64,000 nucleotides of DNA from Neptuniibacter caesariensis (GCF_000153345.1 NZ_CH724126.1:594493-658492); one strand, 5' to 3'; positions 1 through 10,198 are shown, numbered from the stretch's first letter. The notes: generated from the sequence alone by a model not told the origin. Program-made: numbers and translations.

Positions 1-146
1 ACACTGCGAATTTGGTCTTTCTTACCGGCCAGCGTGTCTTGGTAGGAAAAATAAAACGCTAGGCTGGAAGTCGCTAGTATTCCCAGTGCCAGGATAGCGA
101 CTAAACCTATCAGCTTTTGTTGGATACGAAAGTTACTAAGCTGCAT
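1..146 (-). CDS. N-terminus of a membrane receptor-like protein (partial)
   Basis: The complement encodes about 48 residues beginning MQLSNFRIQQKLIGL, followed by a hydrophobic helix and then a polar stretch that leaves the window. A short basic or amphipathic start, one membrane helix and a periplasmic segment with YFSYQDTL is the usual opening of methyl-accepting chemotaxis proteins and Cache-type sensor proteins. The signalling domain lies outside the window, so the class cannot be fixed; a sensor kinase or cyclase is also possible. The start ATG has only a weak ribosome site (AAAG). Confidence 0.5.
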   Translation of the reverse strand, partial: MQLSNFRIQQKLIGLVAILALGILATSSLAFYFSYQDTLAGKKDQIRS

Positions 147-204
147 CTTTATAATTATTAACTATTAGAGTGCTCATTATTGACATATAAAGGTGCGGAG
201 GCAA

Positions 205-228
205 TAAAAAAGCACCCGAAGGTGCTTT
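205..228 (-). terminator. Rho-independent terminator of metK
   Basis: An 8-bp stem (AAAGCACC/GGTGCTTT) closes a TTCG tetraloop when read on the minus strand and is followed by a T-rich run. It lies 28 bases past the metK stop. The A/T flanks are nearly symmetrical, so it may also stop plus-strand transcripts. Confidence 0.85.
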
Positions 229-255
229 ATTTTAAAACGTTTGTTTTGAGTCGTC

Positions 256-1446
256 TTACAGACCGGCTGCTTCGCGAAGTGCGTCGGCTTTGTCAGTCCG
301 CTCCCAAGTGAACGCAGTAAAGGTTTCGCCTTTGTACTCCATCTCAAATGGGTTACGACCAAAGTGACCGTAAGCGGCTGTTGGCTGATACATAGGGTGT
401 AGCAGGTCCAGCATTTTAGTGATCGCGTATGGGCGCAGGTCGAAGTGCTCACGCACCAACTGGATAATCTTCTCGTCCGAGATCTGGCCTGTACCAAAGG
501 TGTTGATGGATACAGACGTTGGCTCCGCAACACCGATTGCGTAAGAAACCTGGATTTCACAACGGTCAGCAAGACCGGCAGCAACGATATTTTTCGCTAC
601 ATAACGTCCTGCATAAGCTGCGGAACGGTCAACTTTTGATGGGTCTTTACCGGAGAACGCACCACCACCATGGCGTGCCATACCGCCATAAGTATCAACG
701 ATGATCTTACGGCCCGTCAGACCGCAGTCACCTACAGGACCACCGATTACGAAGTTACCGGTTGGGTTGATGTGGAACTGAGTATCTTTGGTGATCCATT
801 CAGCTGGAATCACATGTTTAACGATAAGCTCCATTACCGCTTCACGAAGGTCTGCCTGGGAAACATCAGGGTTATGCTGTGTCGACAGTACCAGTGCATC
901 AACAGCAACCGGCTTGCCATTTTCGTAGCGGAATGTCAGCTGGGATTTAGCATCCGGGCGCAGCCATGGAAGAAGGCCTGATTTACGCGCCTCCGCCTGA
1001 CGTTCAACCAGACGGTGAGAATAGGTAATCGGTGCAGGCATAAGTACATCCGTTTCATTGGATGCATATCCGAACATCAGACCCTGGTCACCCGCGCCCT
1101 GATCTTCTGGTTTTGAACGGTCAACGCCCTGGTTAATGTCCGGGGACTGCTTACCGATGATGTTGATCACGCCGCAAGTGTCACCGTCATAACCTACATC
1201 AGAGGAGGTATAGCCAATATCGTTGATGACTTTACGTACCAGTTCTTCCAGATCAACCCATGCTGACGTTGTGATCTCGCCGGACACAACAGCAACACCC
1301 GTCTTAACCAGCGTTTCACAGGCTACACGTGCATGTTTATCTTCAGCAATGATGGCATCCAGTACGGCATCGGAGATCTGGTCTGCGATTTTGTCCGGGT
1401 GACCTTCGGAAACAGATTCTGAAGTAAATAAGCTGTATTCGCTCAT
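256..1446 (-). CDS. metK: S-adenosylmethionine synthase
   Basis: MetK joins methionine and ATP to form S-adenosylmethionine, the cell's main methyl donor, in the cytoplasm. The 396-residue length matches the family. Visible signatures are [16 protein letters not shown] near residue 15, the [12 protein letters not shown] nucleotide motif near residue 115, and the glycine-rich [20 protein letters not shown] loop near residue 260. The gene is divergent from tkt with 300 bp between them. No SAM riboswitch or MetJ-type box was recognised upstream. AAAGGT just before the ATG can serve as ribosome site. Confidence 0.97.
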   Translation of the reverse strand: MSEYSLFTSESVSEGHPDKIADQISDAVLDAIIAEDKHARVACETLVKTGVAVVSGEITTSAWVDLEELVRKVINDIGYTSSDVGYDGDTCGVINIIGKQSPDINQGVDRSKPEDQGAGDQGLMFGYASNETDVLMPAPITYSHRLVERQAEARKSGLLPWLRPDAKSQLTFRYENGKPVAVDALVLSTQHNPDVSQADLREAVMELIVKHVIPAEWITKDTQFHINPTGNFVIGGPVGDCGLTGRKIIVDTYGGMARHGGGAFSGKDPSKVDRSAAYAGRYVAKNIVAAGLADRCEIQVSYAIGVAEPTSVSINTFGTGQISDEKIIQLVREHFDLRPYAITKMLDLLHPMYQPTAAYGHFGRNPFEMEYKGETFTAFTWERTDKADALREAAGL

Positions 1447-1746
1447 CGTTATTAATACCTTTCAACAGATGTTCAGGGGTGGCTGATTTTGGACGCCAAT
1501 GACTTGAAAAGTTTAGCAGGCGGTTAGCCATCCGGAAAAATAAGCGCATATTCTACCTGCGACTAAGGTTAAATGCATATCTTTCCCGTTTGCCAAGATG
1601 AGAATTATCGATTTTTGAATGAAAAACGCTCATTTTTACCCTTAAAGTGCAATTCTTATTTGAAGGTTTCCTCTATCTGCGAGAAAATTGCGCCCAATTT
1701 TTTCCTGAACCTTCAATTTTGGGCAAAACGCCCAGGAGCTGAGTTA
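1447..1746. promoter_or_regulatory. Divergent metK/tkt intergenic region
   Basis: This 300-bp stretch carries the promoters of two divergent genes. The half nearest tkt is A+T-rich and contains a short inverted repeat, GCCCAA (from 1692) with TTGGGC (to 1724), in the tkt leader. The AGGAG at 1734-1738 fixes the tkt start. An in-frame extension of tkt up to position 1573 is open but has no homology-like content, so I treat it as leader. Confidence 0.5.
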
Positions 1747-3741
1747 ATGTCTTCTCGTAGAGAACTTGCCAACGCGATTCGCGCGCTGAGCATGGATGCC
1801 GTACAGAAAGCTAAATCTGGTCACCCGGGTGCCCCAATGGGTATGGCGGATATCGCTGAAGTGCTGTGGAATGATTTCATGCAGCACAACCCAACTAACC
1901 CGCAGTGGTTTGATCGCGACCGTTTCGTACTGTCCAATGGTCATGGCTCTATGCTGATTTACAGCCTGCTGCACCTGACTGGCTACGATGTATCGATCGA
2001 AGACCTGAAAAACTTCCGTCAGCTTCACTCTAAAACAGCAGGTCACCCTGAATACGGTTACTGCCCAGGTGTTGAAACGACAACAGGCCCTCTGGGGCAG
2101 GGTATCACTAACGCAGTAGGTTTTGCTGTTGCAGAGAAAACCCTGGCGGCTCAGTTCAACCGCGAAGGTCATGAGATCGTTGACCACAACACATATGTGT
2201 TCATGGGCGATGGCTGTCTGATGGAAGGTATCTCTCACGAAGCTTGCTCCCTGGCAGGTACGCTGGGTCTGGGCAAACTGATCGCGTTCTGGGATGACAA
2301 TGGCATCTCGATCGACGGTGAAGTTGAAGGTTGGTACACCGACGATAACGTTAAGCGTTTCGAATCTTACGGTTGGCAGGTGATCCCAGGTGTTGATGGT
2401 CACGATGCTGATCAGATTCGCGCAGCGATTGAACAGGCGAAAGAAAACACAGAGCAGCCAACGCTGATCTGCTGTAAAACAATTATCGGTTTTGGTTCTC
2501 CTAATAAAGAAGGTAAGGAAGACTGCCACGGTGCGCCACTGGGTGATGATGAAATCGCTCTGACACGTGAGCGTCTGGGCTGGACTCATCCTGCTTTTGA
2601 AGTTCCTTCTGAAATTGCTGAAGACTGGAATGCACAGGAAGCAGGCATTCACGCTGAAAATGAGTGGAACGAACGTTTCGCTGCATACCGTGCGGAATTC
2701 CCTGAGCTGGCGGATGAGCTACTTCGTCGTATCTCTGGTGAACTGCCAGCTGATTTCTCTGAAAAAGCAGATGCTTACATCGCTGAGATTGCAGAGAAAG
2801 GCGAAACAATTGCGTCCCGTAAAGCGTCTCAGAATGCACTGAATGCATACGGCCCTATGCTGCCTGAACTGCTGGGTGGCTCTGCTGACCTGGCGGGTTC
2901 TAACCTGACACTGTGGTCTGGCTGTAAAGGTGTAGAGAAGAATGATGCATCTGGTAACTACCTGTTCTACGGTGTACGTGAATTCGGTATGTCCGCGATC
3001 ATGAACGGTATCGCACTGCACGGTGGTTTCATCCCTTACGGTGCGACCTTCCTGGTATTTATGGAATACGCGCGTAATGCGGTACGTATGGCTGCACTGA
3101 TGAAGCAGCGTGCGATCCATGTTTACACGCACGATTCTATCGGTCTGGGTGAAGACGGTCCGACTCACCAGCCAGTTGAACAGGTGGCTAACCTGCGTCA
3201 CACACCAAACATGAGCACTTGGCGTCCATGTGACGCGGTTGAATCCGCAGTTGCCTGGAAATCAGCACTTGAACGTGCCGATGGCCCAACGGCGATGATC
3301 TTCTCTCGTCAGGGCCTGCCGCACCAGGCGCGTTCTGAAGAGCAGGTGGCTAACATCGCTAAGGGTGGTTACATCCTGCGTGATACAGACGGTCAGCCAG
3401 ATGCAATTCTTATCGCTACCGGTTCTGAAGTTGGTCTGGCGATGGATGCAGCTGAAGCGCTGGCTGCTGACGGCGTGAAAGCACGCGTTGTTTCTATGCC
3501 TGAAACCGGTCTGTTTGATCAGCAGTCTGCGGAATACCGTGAATCGGTACTGCCGGCGGCGGTTACTGCACGTGTTGCGGTTGAAGCCCTGCAGGCTGAC
3601 TTCTGGTACAAGTATGTTGGTTTGAACGGTGCCATCGTAGGTATGCGTACCTTCGGTGAATCTGCGCCTGCAGGTGAGCTGTTCAAACACTTCGGTTTCA
3701 CTACTGAAAACGTAGTTGAAACGGTTAAATCTGTTCTGTAA
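1747..3741 (+). CDS. tkt: Transketolase
   Basis: Transketolase moves two-carbon ketol units between sugar phosphates in the pentose phosphate pathway, using thiamine diphosphate. From the ATG at 1747 the protein has 664 residues, the usual bacterial length, and opens [20 protein letters not shown]. The [10 protein letters not shown] motif near residue 27 and the diphosphate/Mg site GDGCLMEG near residue 156 are present. AGGAG lies 8 bases before this ATG, so I prefer it to the longer frame from 1573. It heads the run tkt-epd-pgk-fba, though a terminator separates it from epd. Confidence 0.96.
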   Translation: MSSRRELANAIRALSMDAVQKAKSGHPGAPMGMADIAEVLWNDFMQHNPTNPQWFDRDRFVLSNGHGSMLIYSLLHLTGYDVSIEDLKNFRQLHSKTAGHPEYGYCPGVETTTGPLGQGITNAVGFAVAEKTLAAQFNREGHEIVDHNTYVFMGDGCLMEGISHEACSLAGTLGLGKLIAFWDDNGISIDGEVEGWYTDDNVKRFESYGWQVIPGVDGHDADQIRAAIEQAKENTEQPTLICCKTIIGFGSPNKEGKEDCHGAPLGDDEIALTRERLGWTHPAFEVPSEIAEDWNAQEAGIHAENEWNERFAAYRAEFPELADELLRRISGELPADFSEKADAYIAEIAEKGETIASRKASQNALNAYGPMLPELLGGSADLAGSNLTLWSGCKGVEKNDASGNYLFYGVREFGMSAIMNGIALHGGFIPYGATFLVFMEYARNAVRMAALMKQRAIHVYTHDSIGLGEDGPTHQPVEQVANLRHTPNMSTWRPCDAVESAVAWKSALERADGPTAMIFSRQGLPHQARSEEQVANIAKGGYILRDTDGQPDAILIATGSEVGLAMDAAEALAADGVKARVVSMPETGLFDQQSAEYRESVLPAAVTARVAVEALQADFWYKYVGLNGAIVGMRTFGESAPAGELFKHFGFTTENVVETVKSVL

Positions 3742-3751
3742 TAGAACGCGT

Positions 3752-3779
3752 AAAAAGACCCGGGTATCCGGGTCTTTTT
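3752..3779 (+). terminator. Terminator after tkt
   Basis: A 12-bp perfect stem AAAAAGACCCGG/CCGGGTCTTTTT around a GTAT loop, ending in T's, starts 10 bases after the tkt stop. The epd ribosome site begins only about 8 bases later, so epd needs readthrough or a promoter hidden here. Confidence 0.9.
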
Positions 3780-3802
3780 ATTTCTTAAGGTAGGGTTTCA
3801 GA

Positions 3803-4858
3803 TTGAGTTATCGCGTTGCAATCAATGGCTATGGTCGAATTGGTCAGTGTGTCCTGCGTGCGATTTATGAAAGCGGCTTAGAAAACCTGTTTCAGGTTGT
3901 GGCTATCAATGAGCTTTCTGATCTGGAGACTGTGACCTACCTGACCCGCTACGATACTACCCATGGTCGCTTTCCTGTCCCGGTGGGGCACAATGGTAAG
4001 CAGCTACTGGTCAATGGCGACACCATTCAGATTCTCAGTGAATCGGATGCGGAGGATCTGCCCTGGGCCGATCTGGGTATTGATCTTCTATTTGAATGTT
4101 CCGGCTCGTTTAAAGCCCGCTCTCTGGCCGAACTGCATCTGCATAGCGGAGCCCAGCGTCTGCTGTTTTCTCAGCCTGCGACCGATGAAGTGGATGCCAC
4201 AATCGTCTTTGGCCTGAACGAGCAACTGCTACGCCCAGAGCATACGGTTGTCTCTGCTGCTTCTTGTACCACCAACTGCATTATCCCGGTACTGGATCTG
4301 CTGGATAAACATCTGGGGATCGAAAATGGTGTCACAACTACCATACATTCAGCGATGAATGACCAGCCGGTCATCGATAGCTATCATCAGACCGATCTGC
4401 GCCTGACCCGAAGTGCGATGCACTCAATCGTGCCGGTAGATACAGGGCTGGATAAAGGTATCGATCGCTTGCTTCCACATCTGGCCGGAAAGTTTCAGTG
4501 CTTGCATGTGCGTGTACCGACGATCAATGTATCGATGATGGACCTCTCTATTAATGTGACACAGTCGACCAGTGTCGAAGAGGTGAATCAGTTGCTGCAG
4601 CGTGCCTCTATGGAAGGTCCGTTACAGGGACTATTGGGTTATACCGAAGAGCCACATGCTTCGGTAGACTTCAACCGCGATTCCCGTTCCGCGGTAGTGG
4701 ATGGTACCCAGACCAAAGTGTCTGAAGGGCGTTTGATCAAACTGGTGTGCTGGTTTGATAATGAATGGGGCTTTGCCAACCGTATGTTAGATGTAGCGCA
4801 GCACTGGTTGGCTTTAAAAGCTGGGCCTGAAACTGACCCAGAAGAAACGAATTCCTGA
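3803..4858 (+). CDS. epd: Erythrose-4-phosphate dehydrogenase
   Basis: Epd is a GAPDH-family NAD enzyme oxidising erythrose 4-phosphate to 4-phosphoerythronate for pyridoxal phosphate synthesis. The 351 residues show the Rossmann motif INGYGRIG, the catalytic SCTTN loop with Cys155, and Epd-type blocks (TTIHSAMNDQPVIDSYH, VRVPTINVS, CDNEWGFANRMLD-like WFDNEWGFANRMLD). These separate it from glycolytic GapA, although related GapB enzymes in Pseudomonas-like bacteria are close. The start is TTG, preceded by AAGGTAGGG; no ATG is available at the N-terminus. pgk follows 34 bases later. Confidence 0.88.
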   Translation: MSYRVAINGYGRIGQCVLRAIYESGLENLFQVVAINELSDLETVTYLTRYDTTHGRFPVPVGHNGKQLLVNGDTIQILSESDAEDLPWADLGIDLLFECSGSFKARSLAELHLHSGAQRLLFSQPATDEVDATIVFGLNEQLLRPEHTVVSAASCTTNCIIPVLDLLDKHLGIENGVTTTIHSAMNDQPVIDSYHQTDLRLTRSAMHSIVPVDTGLDKGIDRLLPHLAGKFQCLHVRVPTINVSMMDLSINVTQSTSVEEVNQLLQRASMEGPLQGLLGYTEEPHASVDFNRDSRSAVVDGTQTKVSEGRLIKLVCWFDNEWGFANRMLDVAQHWLALKAGPETDPEETNS

Positions 4859-4892
4859 TTTAAACTTTTCAAAACTTAAGTAGGGCACGTCA

Positions 4893-6056
4893 ATGAGCGT
4901 ACTGAAAATGAGCGAACTGGATCTGAGCGGCAAGCGCGTTCTGATCCGTGAAGACCTGAACGTACCAGTTAAGAATGGTGAAGTAACTTCGGATGCGCGT
5001 ATCCGTGCATCGCTGCCGACCATCGAACTGGCACTAAAAGCGGGTGCTAAGGTGATGGTTATGTCTCACCTGGGTCGACCAACGGAAGGTGAATACAACG
5101 AAGAGTTCTCTCTGCAGCCTGTAGCTAACCACATCGGCAAGCTGCTGGGTCGTGAAGTTCCACTGATCAAAGAGTGGTTGGATGGCGGCTTTGACGTTGC
5201 TGAAGGCGAGCTAGTCTTGCTGGAAAACGTTCGCTTCAACGTGGGTGAAAAGAAAGACAACGAAGCGCTATCCCAGAAGATGGCTGCACTGTGCGATGTT
5301 TACGTGATGGATGCGTTTGGTACAGCCCACCGTGCTCAAGCGTCTACGCATGGCGTAGCAAAGTTTGCTGAAGTGGCTTGTGCTGGTCCTCTGTTGGCGG
5401 GTGAGCTGGATGCGCTGGGTAAAGCGCTGGATAAGCCAGCGCGCCCTCTGGCTGCGATTGTTGGCGGATCTAAAGTTTCTACCAAGCTGGAAGTACTGAC
5501 CGCGCTGTCTGATCAGGTTGATCAGTTGATCGTCGGTGGTGGCATTGCGAACACTTTCCTGGCTGCGGCAGGTAAGCCAGTGGGTAAATCTCTGTGCGAA
5601 CATGACCTGATTCCGGTTGCCCAGGATCTGATGAAGAAAGTAAACATCCCGATGCCGGTTGATGTTGTGGTTGCCAAAGAGTTTGCTGAAACGGCTGAAG
5701 CAACCGTTAAGTCCGTTGATGATGTGGCTGAAGATGACATGATTCTGGATATCGGCCCACAGTCTTCACAGAACCTGGCTGAGCTGCTGAAAGATGCAGG
5801 TACGATCATCTGGAACGGCCCAGTCGGTGTATTTGAATTTGACCAGTTCGGTGAAGGTACCAAGACACTGTCTTTGGCGATCGCTGAAAACCAGGGCTTC
5901 TCTATCGCTGGCGGCGGTGACACACTGGCGGCTGTGGATAAGTACGATATCGCAGATAAAGTATCCTACATCTCAACGGGTGGCGGTGCGTTCCTTGAGT
6001 TTGTTGAAGGTAAGAAGTTACCTGCAGTAGCTGCTCTAGAAGCAAAGAATTCATAA
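4893..6056 (+). CDS. pgk: Phosphoglycerate kinase
   Basis: Pgk interconverts 1,3-bisphosphoglycerate + ADP and 3-phosphoglycerate + ATP in glycolysis and gluconeogenesis. Its 387 residues match the bacterial enzyme. Visible are the substrate-binding [11 protein letters not shown] near residue 20, SHLGRP near 60, the hinge/nucleotide segments [13 protein letters not shown] and [12 protein letters not shown], and the closing [10 protein letters not shown] block. The ATG at 4893 follows AAGTAGGGC. It sits between epd and fba in the conserved gamma-proteobacterial order and is probably co-transcribed with both. Confidence 0.97.
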   Translation: MSVLKMSELDLSGKRVLIREDLNVPVKNGEVTSDARIRASLPTIELALKAGAKVMVMSHLGRPTEGEYNEEFSLQPVANHIGKLLGREVPLIKEWLDGGFDVAEGELVLLENVRFNVGEKKDNEALSQKMAALCDVYVMDAFGTAHRAQASTHGVAKFAEVACAGPLLAGELDALGKALDKPARPLAAIVGGSKVSTKLEVLTALSDQVDQLIVGGGIANTFLAAAGKPVGKSLCEHDLIPVAQDLMKKVNIPMPVDVVVAKEFAETAEATVKSVDDVAEDDMILDIGPQSSQNLAELLKDAGTIIWNGPVGVFEFDQFGEGTKTLSLAIAENQGFSIAGGGDTLAAVDKYDIADKVSYISTGGGAFLEFVEGKKLPAVAALEAKNS

Positions 6057-6074
6057 GAAACTGATTTTAATGTC

Positions 6075-6113
6075 GGATGGGTGGTAAACTCTGCCCATCC
6101 CCGTCTTTCGACG
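6075..6113 (+). other. Stem-loops between pgk and fba
   Basis: GGATGGG (6075-6081) can pair with CCCATCC (6094-6100), and CGTC/GACG at 6102-6113 closes a TTTC loop. There is no T-tract, so this is not a classic terminator. It may be a processing or stabilising element, or part of an fba promoter region. Confidence 0.4.
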
Positions 6114-6141
6114 AAGTTAACAAATATTTAAAGGTGACAAA

Positions 6142-7206
6142 ATGGCTCTGATCTCCATGCGTCAGCTGCTGGATCATGCTGCTGAAAACGACTACGGCAT
6201 TCCAGCATTCAACGTGAACAACCTGGAACAGATGCGCGCTATTATGGAAGCGGCAGACAAGACTAACTCTCCAGTGATTGTTCAGGCATCTGCCGGTGCA
6301 CGTAAATACGCGGGTTCTAACTTCCTGCGTCACATGATCGAAGCGGCGATTGCTGAATTCCCGCATATCCCGGTATGTATGCACCAGGACCACGGTACGT
6401 CTCCTGCGGTTTGTCAGCGTACTATCGCGATGGGCTTCTCCTCTGTCATGATGGACGGTTCACTGATGTCTGATGGTAAAACACCATCAAGCTACGAATA
6501 CAACGTTGATGTTACTCGCCGTACGGTTGAGATGGCACATGCGTGTGGTGTTTCTGTAGAGGGTGAGCTGGGCTGCCTGGGTTCTCTGGAAACAGGTCAG
6601 GCGGGCGAAGAAGACGGTATCGGTGCGGAAGGCACACTGTCTCACGACCAGATGCTGACGGACCCTGATGAAGCAGCAGACTTCGTTAAGAAAACGGGCG
6701 TAGACGCGCTGGCGATCGCTTGTGGTACTTCCCACGGTGCTTACAAGTTTACCCGTCCACCGACAGGTGACATTCTGGCGATCGACCGCATCAAAGCGAT
6801 CAACGAACGTATCCCAGGTACACATCTGGTAATGCACGGTTCCTCTTCTGTACCGCAGGAGTGGCTGGCGGTGATCAACGAATTCGGTGGCGAGATTCCA
6901 GAAACTTACGGTGTGCCGGTTGAGCAGATCGTTGAAGGTATCAAGTACGGTGTACGTAAGGTAAACATCGATACTGACCTGCGTCTGGCATCTACCGGTG
7001 CAATCCGTCGCTTCCTGGCTGAAAACCCGGCTGAGTTCGATCCACGTAAATACCTGAAGAAATCGATGGAAGCGATGACTGAAATCTGTGTGAACCGCTA
7101 CGAAGCGTTCGGCACAGCAGGTAATGCGTCTAAGATCACTGCGATCTCTCTGGAAAACATGGCAGAGAAATACGAAAGCGGTGAGCTGGATCCGAAGATC
7201 GCATAA
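6142..7206 (+). CDS. fba: Class II fructose-bisphosphate aldolase
   Basis: This zinc-dependent aldolase splits fructose 1,6-bisphosphate into two triose phosphates and runs in reverse during gluconeogenesis. The 354-residue protein opens [19 protein letters not shown] and matches the Pseudomonas/Calvin-cycle subtype rather than E. coli FbaA. Visible are the HQDHG active-site/metal motif near residue 82, EGELGCLG near 145, GTSHGAYKF near 198 and MHGSSS near 233. An AAAGGTGAC ribosome site precedes the ATG, and a strong terminator follows the stop. Confidence 0.95.
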   Translation: MALISMRQLLDHAAENDYGIPAFNVNNLEQMRAIMEAADKTNSPVIVQASAGARKYAGSNFLRHMIEAAIAEFPHIPVCMHQDHGTSPAVCQRTIAMGFSSVMMDGSLMSDGKTPSSYEYNVDVTRRTVEMAHACGVSVEGELGCLGSLETGQAGEEDGIGAEGTLSHDQMLTDPDEAADFVKKTGVDALAIACGTSHGAYKFTRPPTGDILAIDRIKAINERIPGTHLVMHGSSSVPQEWLAVINEFGGEIPETYGVPVEQIVEGIKYGVRKVNIDTDLRLASTGAIRRFLAENPAEFDPRKYLKKSMEAMTEICVNRYEAFGTAGNASKITAISLENMAEKYESGELDPKIA

Positions 7207-7220
7207 GTTCTAATGCATTA

Positions 7221-7248
7221 AAAAAAACCGCCTTCAGGCGGTTTTTTT
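7221..7248 (+). terminator. Terminator after fba
   Basis: The stem AAAAACCGCC/GGCGGTTTTT around a TTCA loop, with a run of T's, sits 14 bases past the fba stop and closes the epd-pgk-fba unit. Confidence 0.93.
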
Positions 7249-7269
7249 GTGCCTGTTCTCTAGGCATCT

Positions 7270-7313
7270 TTGAAAAACAGTGTAACTTAATTATACTGTA
7301 TATAAATACAGTA
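7270..7313 (+). promoter_or_regulatory. umuDC promoter with LexA (SOS) box
   Basis: TTGAAA (7270-7275), a 16-base spacer and TATACT (7292-7297) form a good sigma-70 promoter. Overlapping its -10 end is TACTGTATATAAATACAGTA (7294-7313), which differs from the E. coli consensus SOS box at one position. Bound LexA would cover the -10 and start site, so umuDC should be silent until DNA damage. Confidence 0.93.
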
Positions 7314-7327
7314 TTTGGTTGTGCGTT

Positions 7328-7753
7328 ATGTCTGTGGTTATGCTCGGGCAGAGTGGGCTTCGCTCTGCATTTAAGATCCCCTTATTCCTCTCTTCTGTTT
7401 CGGCCGGCTTCCCCAGCCCGGCGCAGGATTATGTGGAAAAGACCCTGGATCTCAATGAGCTGCTGATTCAAAGGCCGGCGGCAACCTATTTTGTCCGTGC
7501 CGAAGGTGACTCAATGATCGGCGCTGGCATCCATAGTGGCGATATTCTGATAGTGGACCGTTCCCTGACCGCGAAAGAGGGCGATATTGTGATTGCGGCG
7601 GTTGAGGGGGAGCTGACAGTTAAACAGCTGCAGTTGAAGCCGGTATGTCGCCTGCTGCCGCGTAATAATGCCTATCGACCTATCACCATTGCTGAAGGCT
7701 CCGATCTGGAGCTGTTCGGTGTGGTGACTAATGTTATCCACGGCTTGCGCTAG
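7328..7753 (+). CDS. umuD: UmuD-like SOS mutagenesis peptidase subunit
   Basis: UmuD is a LexA-like protein that cuts itself, with help from RecA filaments, to give UmuD', the partner of UmuC in DNA polymerase V. From the ATG at 7328 it has 141 residues. The expected cleavage site is Ala26-Gly27 in SAGFPSP, and the serine/lysine dyad is Ser62 (GDSM) and Lys99 (TVKQL), the same 37-residue spacing as in E. coli. No strong ribosome site is visible. A TTG at 7319 gives a 3-residue longer form. umuC follows after 8 bases. Confidence 0.93.
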   Translation: MSVVMLGQSGLRSAFKIPLFLSSVSAGFPSPAQDYVEKTLDLNELLIQRPAATYFVRAEGDSMIGAGIHSGDILIVDRSLTAKEGDIVIAAVEGELTVKQLQLKPVCRLLPRNNAYRPITIAEGSDLELFGVVTNVIHGLR

Positions 7754-7761
7754 GTACGGTT

Positions 7762-9027
7762 ATGTATGCGCTGGTGGATTGTAATAGCTTCTATGCCAGT
7801 TGTGAGCGGCTGTTTCGTCCTGAGTTAAAGGATAAGGCCGTCGTGGTGCTCTCCAATAACGATGGTTGCGTGGTGGCACGCTCGGCAGAGGCGAAAGCGC
7901 TGGGGATTAAAATGGCGGTCCCCTTCTTTGAAGTGAGGGAATTTTATGAGCGTGGGCAGTTACAGGTATTTTCCAGCAATTACGCCCTATACGGGGATCT
8001 CTCCGCACGGGTAATGACCACGCTGGAAGAGCTGGTGCCTGAGGTGGAGGTTTATTCAATTGATGAGGCCTTCCTTGGCTTGAGCGGCATGCGAACCGAG
8101 CCGGATCTGACTGAGCTAGGGCATAAGATCATAAAGCGGATCAACCACTGGATCGGTATCCCGGTCGGGGTCGGTATAGCCGAGACAAAGACGCTGGCGA
8201 AGCTGGCAAATTATGCGGCCAAGCATTACCCGCAGACTCAGGGTGTGGTGGATCTTTCGAAACCGGGCTGGCGTGAACGCCTGCTTAAAAAAACCGATGT
8301 ATCGGAAGTTTGGGGGGTGGGGCGTCGAACGGTGGAGAAGCTGCGTGCAGAAGATATCTACACTGCGGCTGATCTGGCGAGAGCCGATGCGGAAACCATG
8401 CGACGTCGTTATTCGGTGGTGCTGGAACGAACGATTCTGGAACTGCGGGGTATCCCCTGTATCGGATTTGATGAACAGCCGAATCCTAAGCAGCAGATCT
8501 TATGCAGCCGTACCTTCAGTCATCGGTTAACCTGTCTACAGCCGATGCAGGAAGCGATCCGGGAGTATGCGGTACGCGCGGCCGAAAAACTCCGCGAAGA
8601 GAAACGCCTGACCAGTAGTGTTTCGATCTATATACGCACCAATCCAAATGCCAAGTTTGAGATGAAATATGCCAATGGTGCGACTTATCCACTGCCTAGC
8701 CCGACCAATGACAGCCGAGTGATAATGAAGATCGCCCTGCGTCTGTTACAAGGGATCTACCGTGATGGCTATCGTTATATGAAAGCTGGGGTGATACTGA
8801 ATGCTTTGCAGCCAGAGGATAACTACCAGGCGGACCTGTTTAACCCTGATTTGTGCACAACTAAATCCCTGCAACTGATGAAAACTCTCGATCAGGTTAA
8901 TCAGCGTTTTCATCGTGGGCTCAGCTTTGCCGGACAGGGGCAGAAGCAGGATTGGGCCATGCAGCGCCAGCACTTGTCGCCCAGATATACGACAAGTTGG
9001 CGGGAGTTGAAGGTGGTTCGGGCTTGA
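7762..9027 (+). CDS. umuC: UmuC, DNA polymerase V catalytic subunit
   Basis: This Y-family polymerase copies past damaged bases at the cost of mutations, acting with UmuD'2 and RecA. The 421-residue protein has the family's catalytic blocks: DCNSFYASCERLFRP near residue 6, SNNDGCVVARS near 31 and the SIDEAF motif near residue 100. A helix-hairpin-helix region with GVGRRTVEKL near 190 and a complete little-finger/C-terminal part follow. It forms an operon with umuD under the LexA box. No convincing terminator was seen between it and the convergent gene that ends 20 bases later. Confidence 0.96.
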   Translation: MYALVDCNSFYASCERLFRPELKDKAVVVLSNNDGCVVARSAEAKALGIKMAVPFFEVREFYERGQLQVFSSNYALYGDLSARVMTTLEELVPEVEVYSIDEAFLGLSGMRTEPDLTELGHKIIKRINHWIGIPVGVGIAETKTLAKLANYAAKHYPQTQGVVDLSKPGWRERLLKKTDVSEVWGVGRRTVEKLRAEDIYTAADLARADAETMRRRYSVVLERTILELRGIPCIGFDEQPNPKQQILCSRTFSHRLTCLQPMQEAIREYAVRAAEKLREEKRLTSSVSIYIRTNPNAKFEMKYANGATYPLPSPTNDSRVIMKIALRLLQGIYRDGYRYMKAGVILNALQPEDNYQADLFNPDLCTTKSLQLMKTLDQVNQRFHRGLSFAGQGQKQDWAMQRQHLSPRYTTSWRELKVVRA

Positions 9028-9047
9028 TAGATGCGAGGGGCTGGGTT

Positions 9048-9857
9048 CTAGTGGCTAGTGTGTTTTATCAAATTATCAAAAAACTCCTTACGTAGGAGCT
9101 TTTCATAACCCGCCAATGATGACCTGAAATCCTGATGGTTCTTCGCCTCAGCCAGCGCTTGTGAAATAAGCTCAGATTCATTGGCAAAAATGGAAGACTT
9201 GCCAATCGCCATATATACCGGAACTTCCGCTAAATAGGGGGTGATGGTTTCGACTTCATCCAGTACGCCATTCTCTGCGGCGCCCCATAACCCCATCAGT
9301 TCATCCCCAGCGAAAAGGTCTAGGCGATTACGCGCTACAGCAAGTGCAAGCAAGCCAAATGAGGTGCGCTCTTCGATCTGAAGCTGTTGTTGTGAGACCG
9401 CTTCATCAAAGGTGGGTGATACTCGGGCTTTGCGAATTTTTCCGATACGGTACCTAGTTAATGAATCAAGATCGCCGGTGAAAGCGATCTCGGCATCGGG
9501 ATGTTTCATAAAAGCCATCTGTAATCGTGTAAGAGGCTCTGCAGGGAAGATAAAAAAGGTCTCTCTGTCCTCACTCTTGATGGTTGGGATAATGGCATCG
9601 GCTCTGCCCTGCTTGGCTTCTTCAAACGCGCGGGCCCAGTTAGAAATTTTGAAAACCGGTTGGATATTAAGTGGCTGTAACCCTTGGGTTATCAGGTCGA
9701 CCAGAATACCGGTTGCCTTACCTTTCTCATCCAGCATCACGTAAGGAGGCGCCTGCAATCCGCTAATAACCATCACCCGAGGGGAATCAGCCAGCACCGG
9801 CGAGGTGGCGGCAAAAAAGCTGATGATCAAACAGAGATAAAGGTGGCGAAACGGCAT
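9048..9857 (-). CDS. Periplasmic solute-binding protein, family 3 type
   Basis: The product of about 269 residues starts with a signal peptide (MPFRHLYLCLIISFFAATSPVLA) and continues as an SBP_bac_3-like two-lobe fold: a VISGLQAPPYVMLDEKG opening strand, a GILVDLI helix, WARAFEEAKQGRADAI and later RIGKIRKARV. Such proteins bind amino acids or related small molecules, but stand-alone copies like this, with no permease beside them, may act in sensing. I chose the ATG at 9857 because AGGAAAG lies just upstream and it gives a clean signal peptide; a longer frame from 9893 exists. Confidence 0.75.
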   Translation of the reverse strand: MPFRHLYLCLIISFFAATSPVLADSPRVMVISGLQAPPYVMLDEKGKATGILVDLITQGLQPLNIQPVFKISNWARAFEEAKQGRADAIIPTIKSEDRETFFIFPAEPLTRLQMAFMKHPDAEIAFTGDLDSLTRYRIGKIRKARVSPTFDEAVSQQQLQIEERTSFGLLALAVARNRLDLFAGDELMGLWGAAENGVLDEVETITPYLAEVPVYMAIGKSSIFANESELISQALAEAKNHQDFRSSLAGYEKLLRKEFFDNLIKHTSH

Positions 9858-9986
9858 TGATGCTTTCCTATTAAAGGACTGGAAAATGACCACTTTCAGG
9901 ATTATATAGTGTTTATCTAATATGTTGCACGCGTGTTAGGTTAAAGAGACACAGGGGCAAGTTGTGATTCGCTAGATGCGAGCAAT

Positions 9987-10014
9987 AAAAAAGCCACCCG
10001 AAGGTGGCTTTTTT
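9987..10014 (-). terminator. Strong bidirectional terminator, probably the original ssrA terminator
   Basis: A 12-bp perfect stem AAAAAAGCCACC/GGTGGCTTTTTT closes a CGAA loop (TTCG on the minus strand) and has T-tracts both ways. It lies directly beside the remnant of the ssrA 3' end at 10022-10036. I infer that it ended ssrA before the island inserted. It would now stop minus-strand transcripts leaving the island. Confidence 0.9.
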
Positions 10015-10021
10015 ATGGGTA

Positions 10022-10036
10022 TTTGGTGGGATGGCG
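10022..10036. repeat. Probable att remnant (copy of the ssrA 3' end)
   Basis: TTTGGTGGGATGGCG matches the ssrA 3' end at 19082-19097 (TTTGGTGGAGATGGCG) except for one missing A. Similarity stops just beyond. Its place next to a terminator and at the edge of the A+T-rich cargo is what an integration into ssrA should leave. The match is short, so it is supported mainly by position. Confidence 0.65.
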
Positions 10037-10198
10037 TCTAACGAATAGTCTTTTTAGTTGTTTGTTTTTTAAAGCTTTTTATGGTTGGTTTTTTTCGGTG
10101 AGCCCCTGTTTATGCCCCCGCTACATCATGCTCAAGGTAGTAAATGCTATATTCGGTCTATGAGTATGAAGCTATTTTCTTATGGCTTGAGGGACTTA

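Noticed and set aside
1447-1746. SAM riboswitch or MetJ box upstream of metK
   Set aside because: No aptamer-like stem set or AGACGTCT-type boxes could be found on either strand.
1573-1746. 58-residue N-terminal extension of transketolase
   Set aside because: The extension resembles no transketolase sequence, and a strong AGGAG with correct spacing marks the ATG at 1747.
9987-10014. Terminator of the periplasmic binding protein gene
   Set aside because: It lies upstream of that gene's start, not after its stop, on the same strand.
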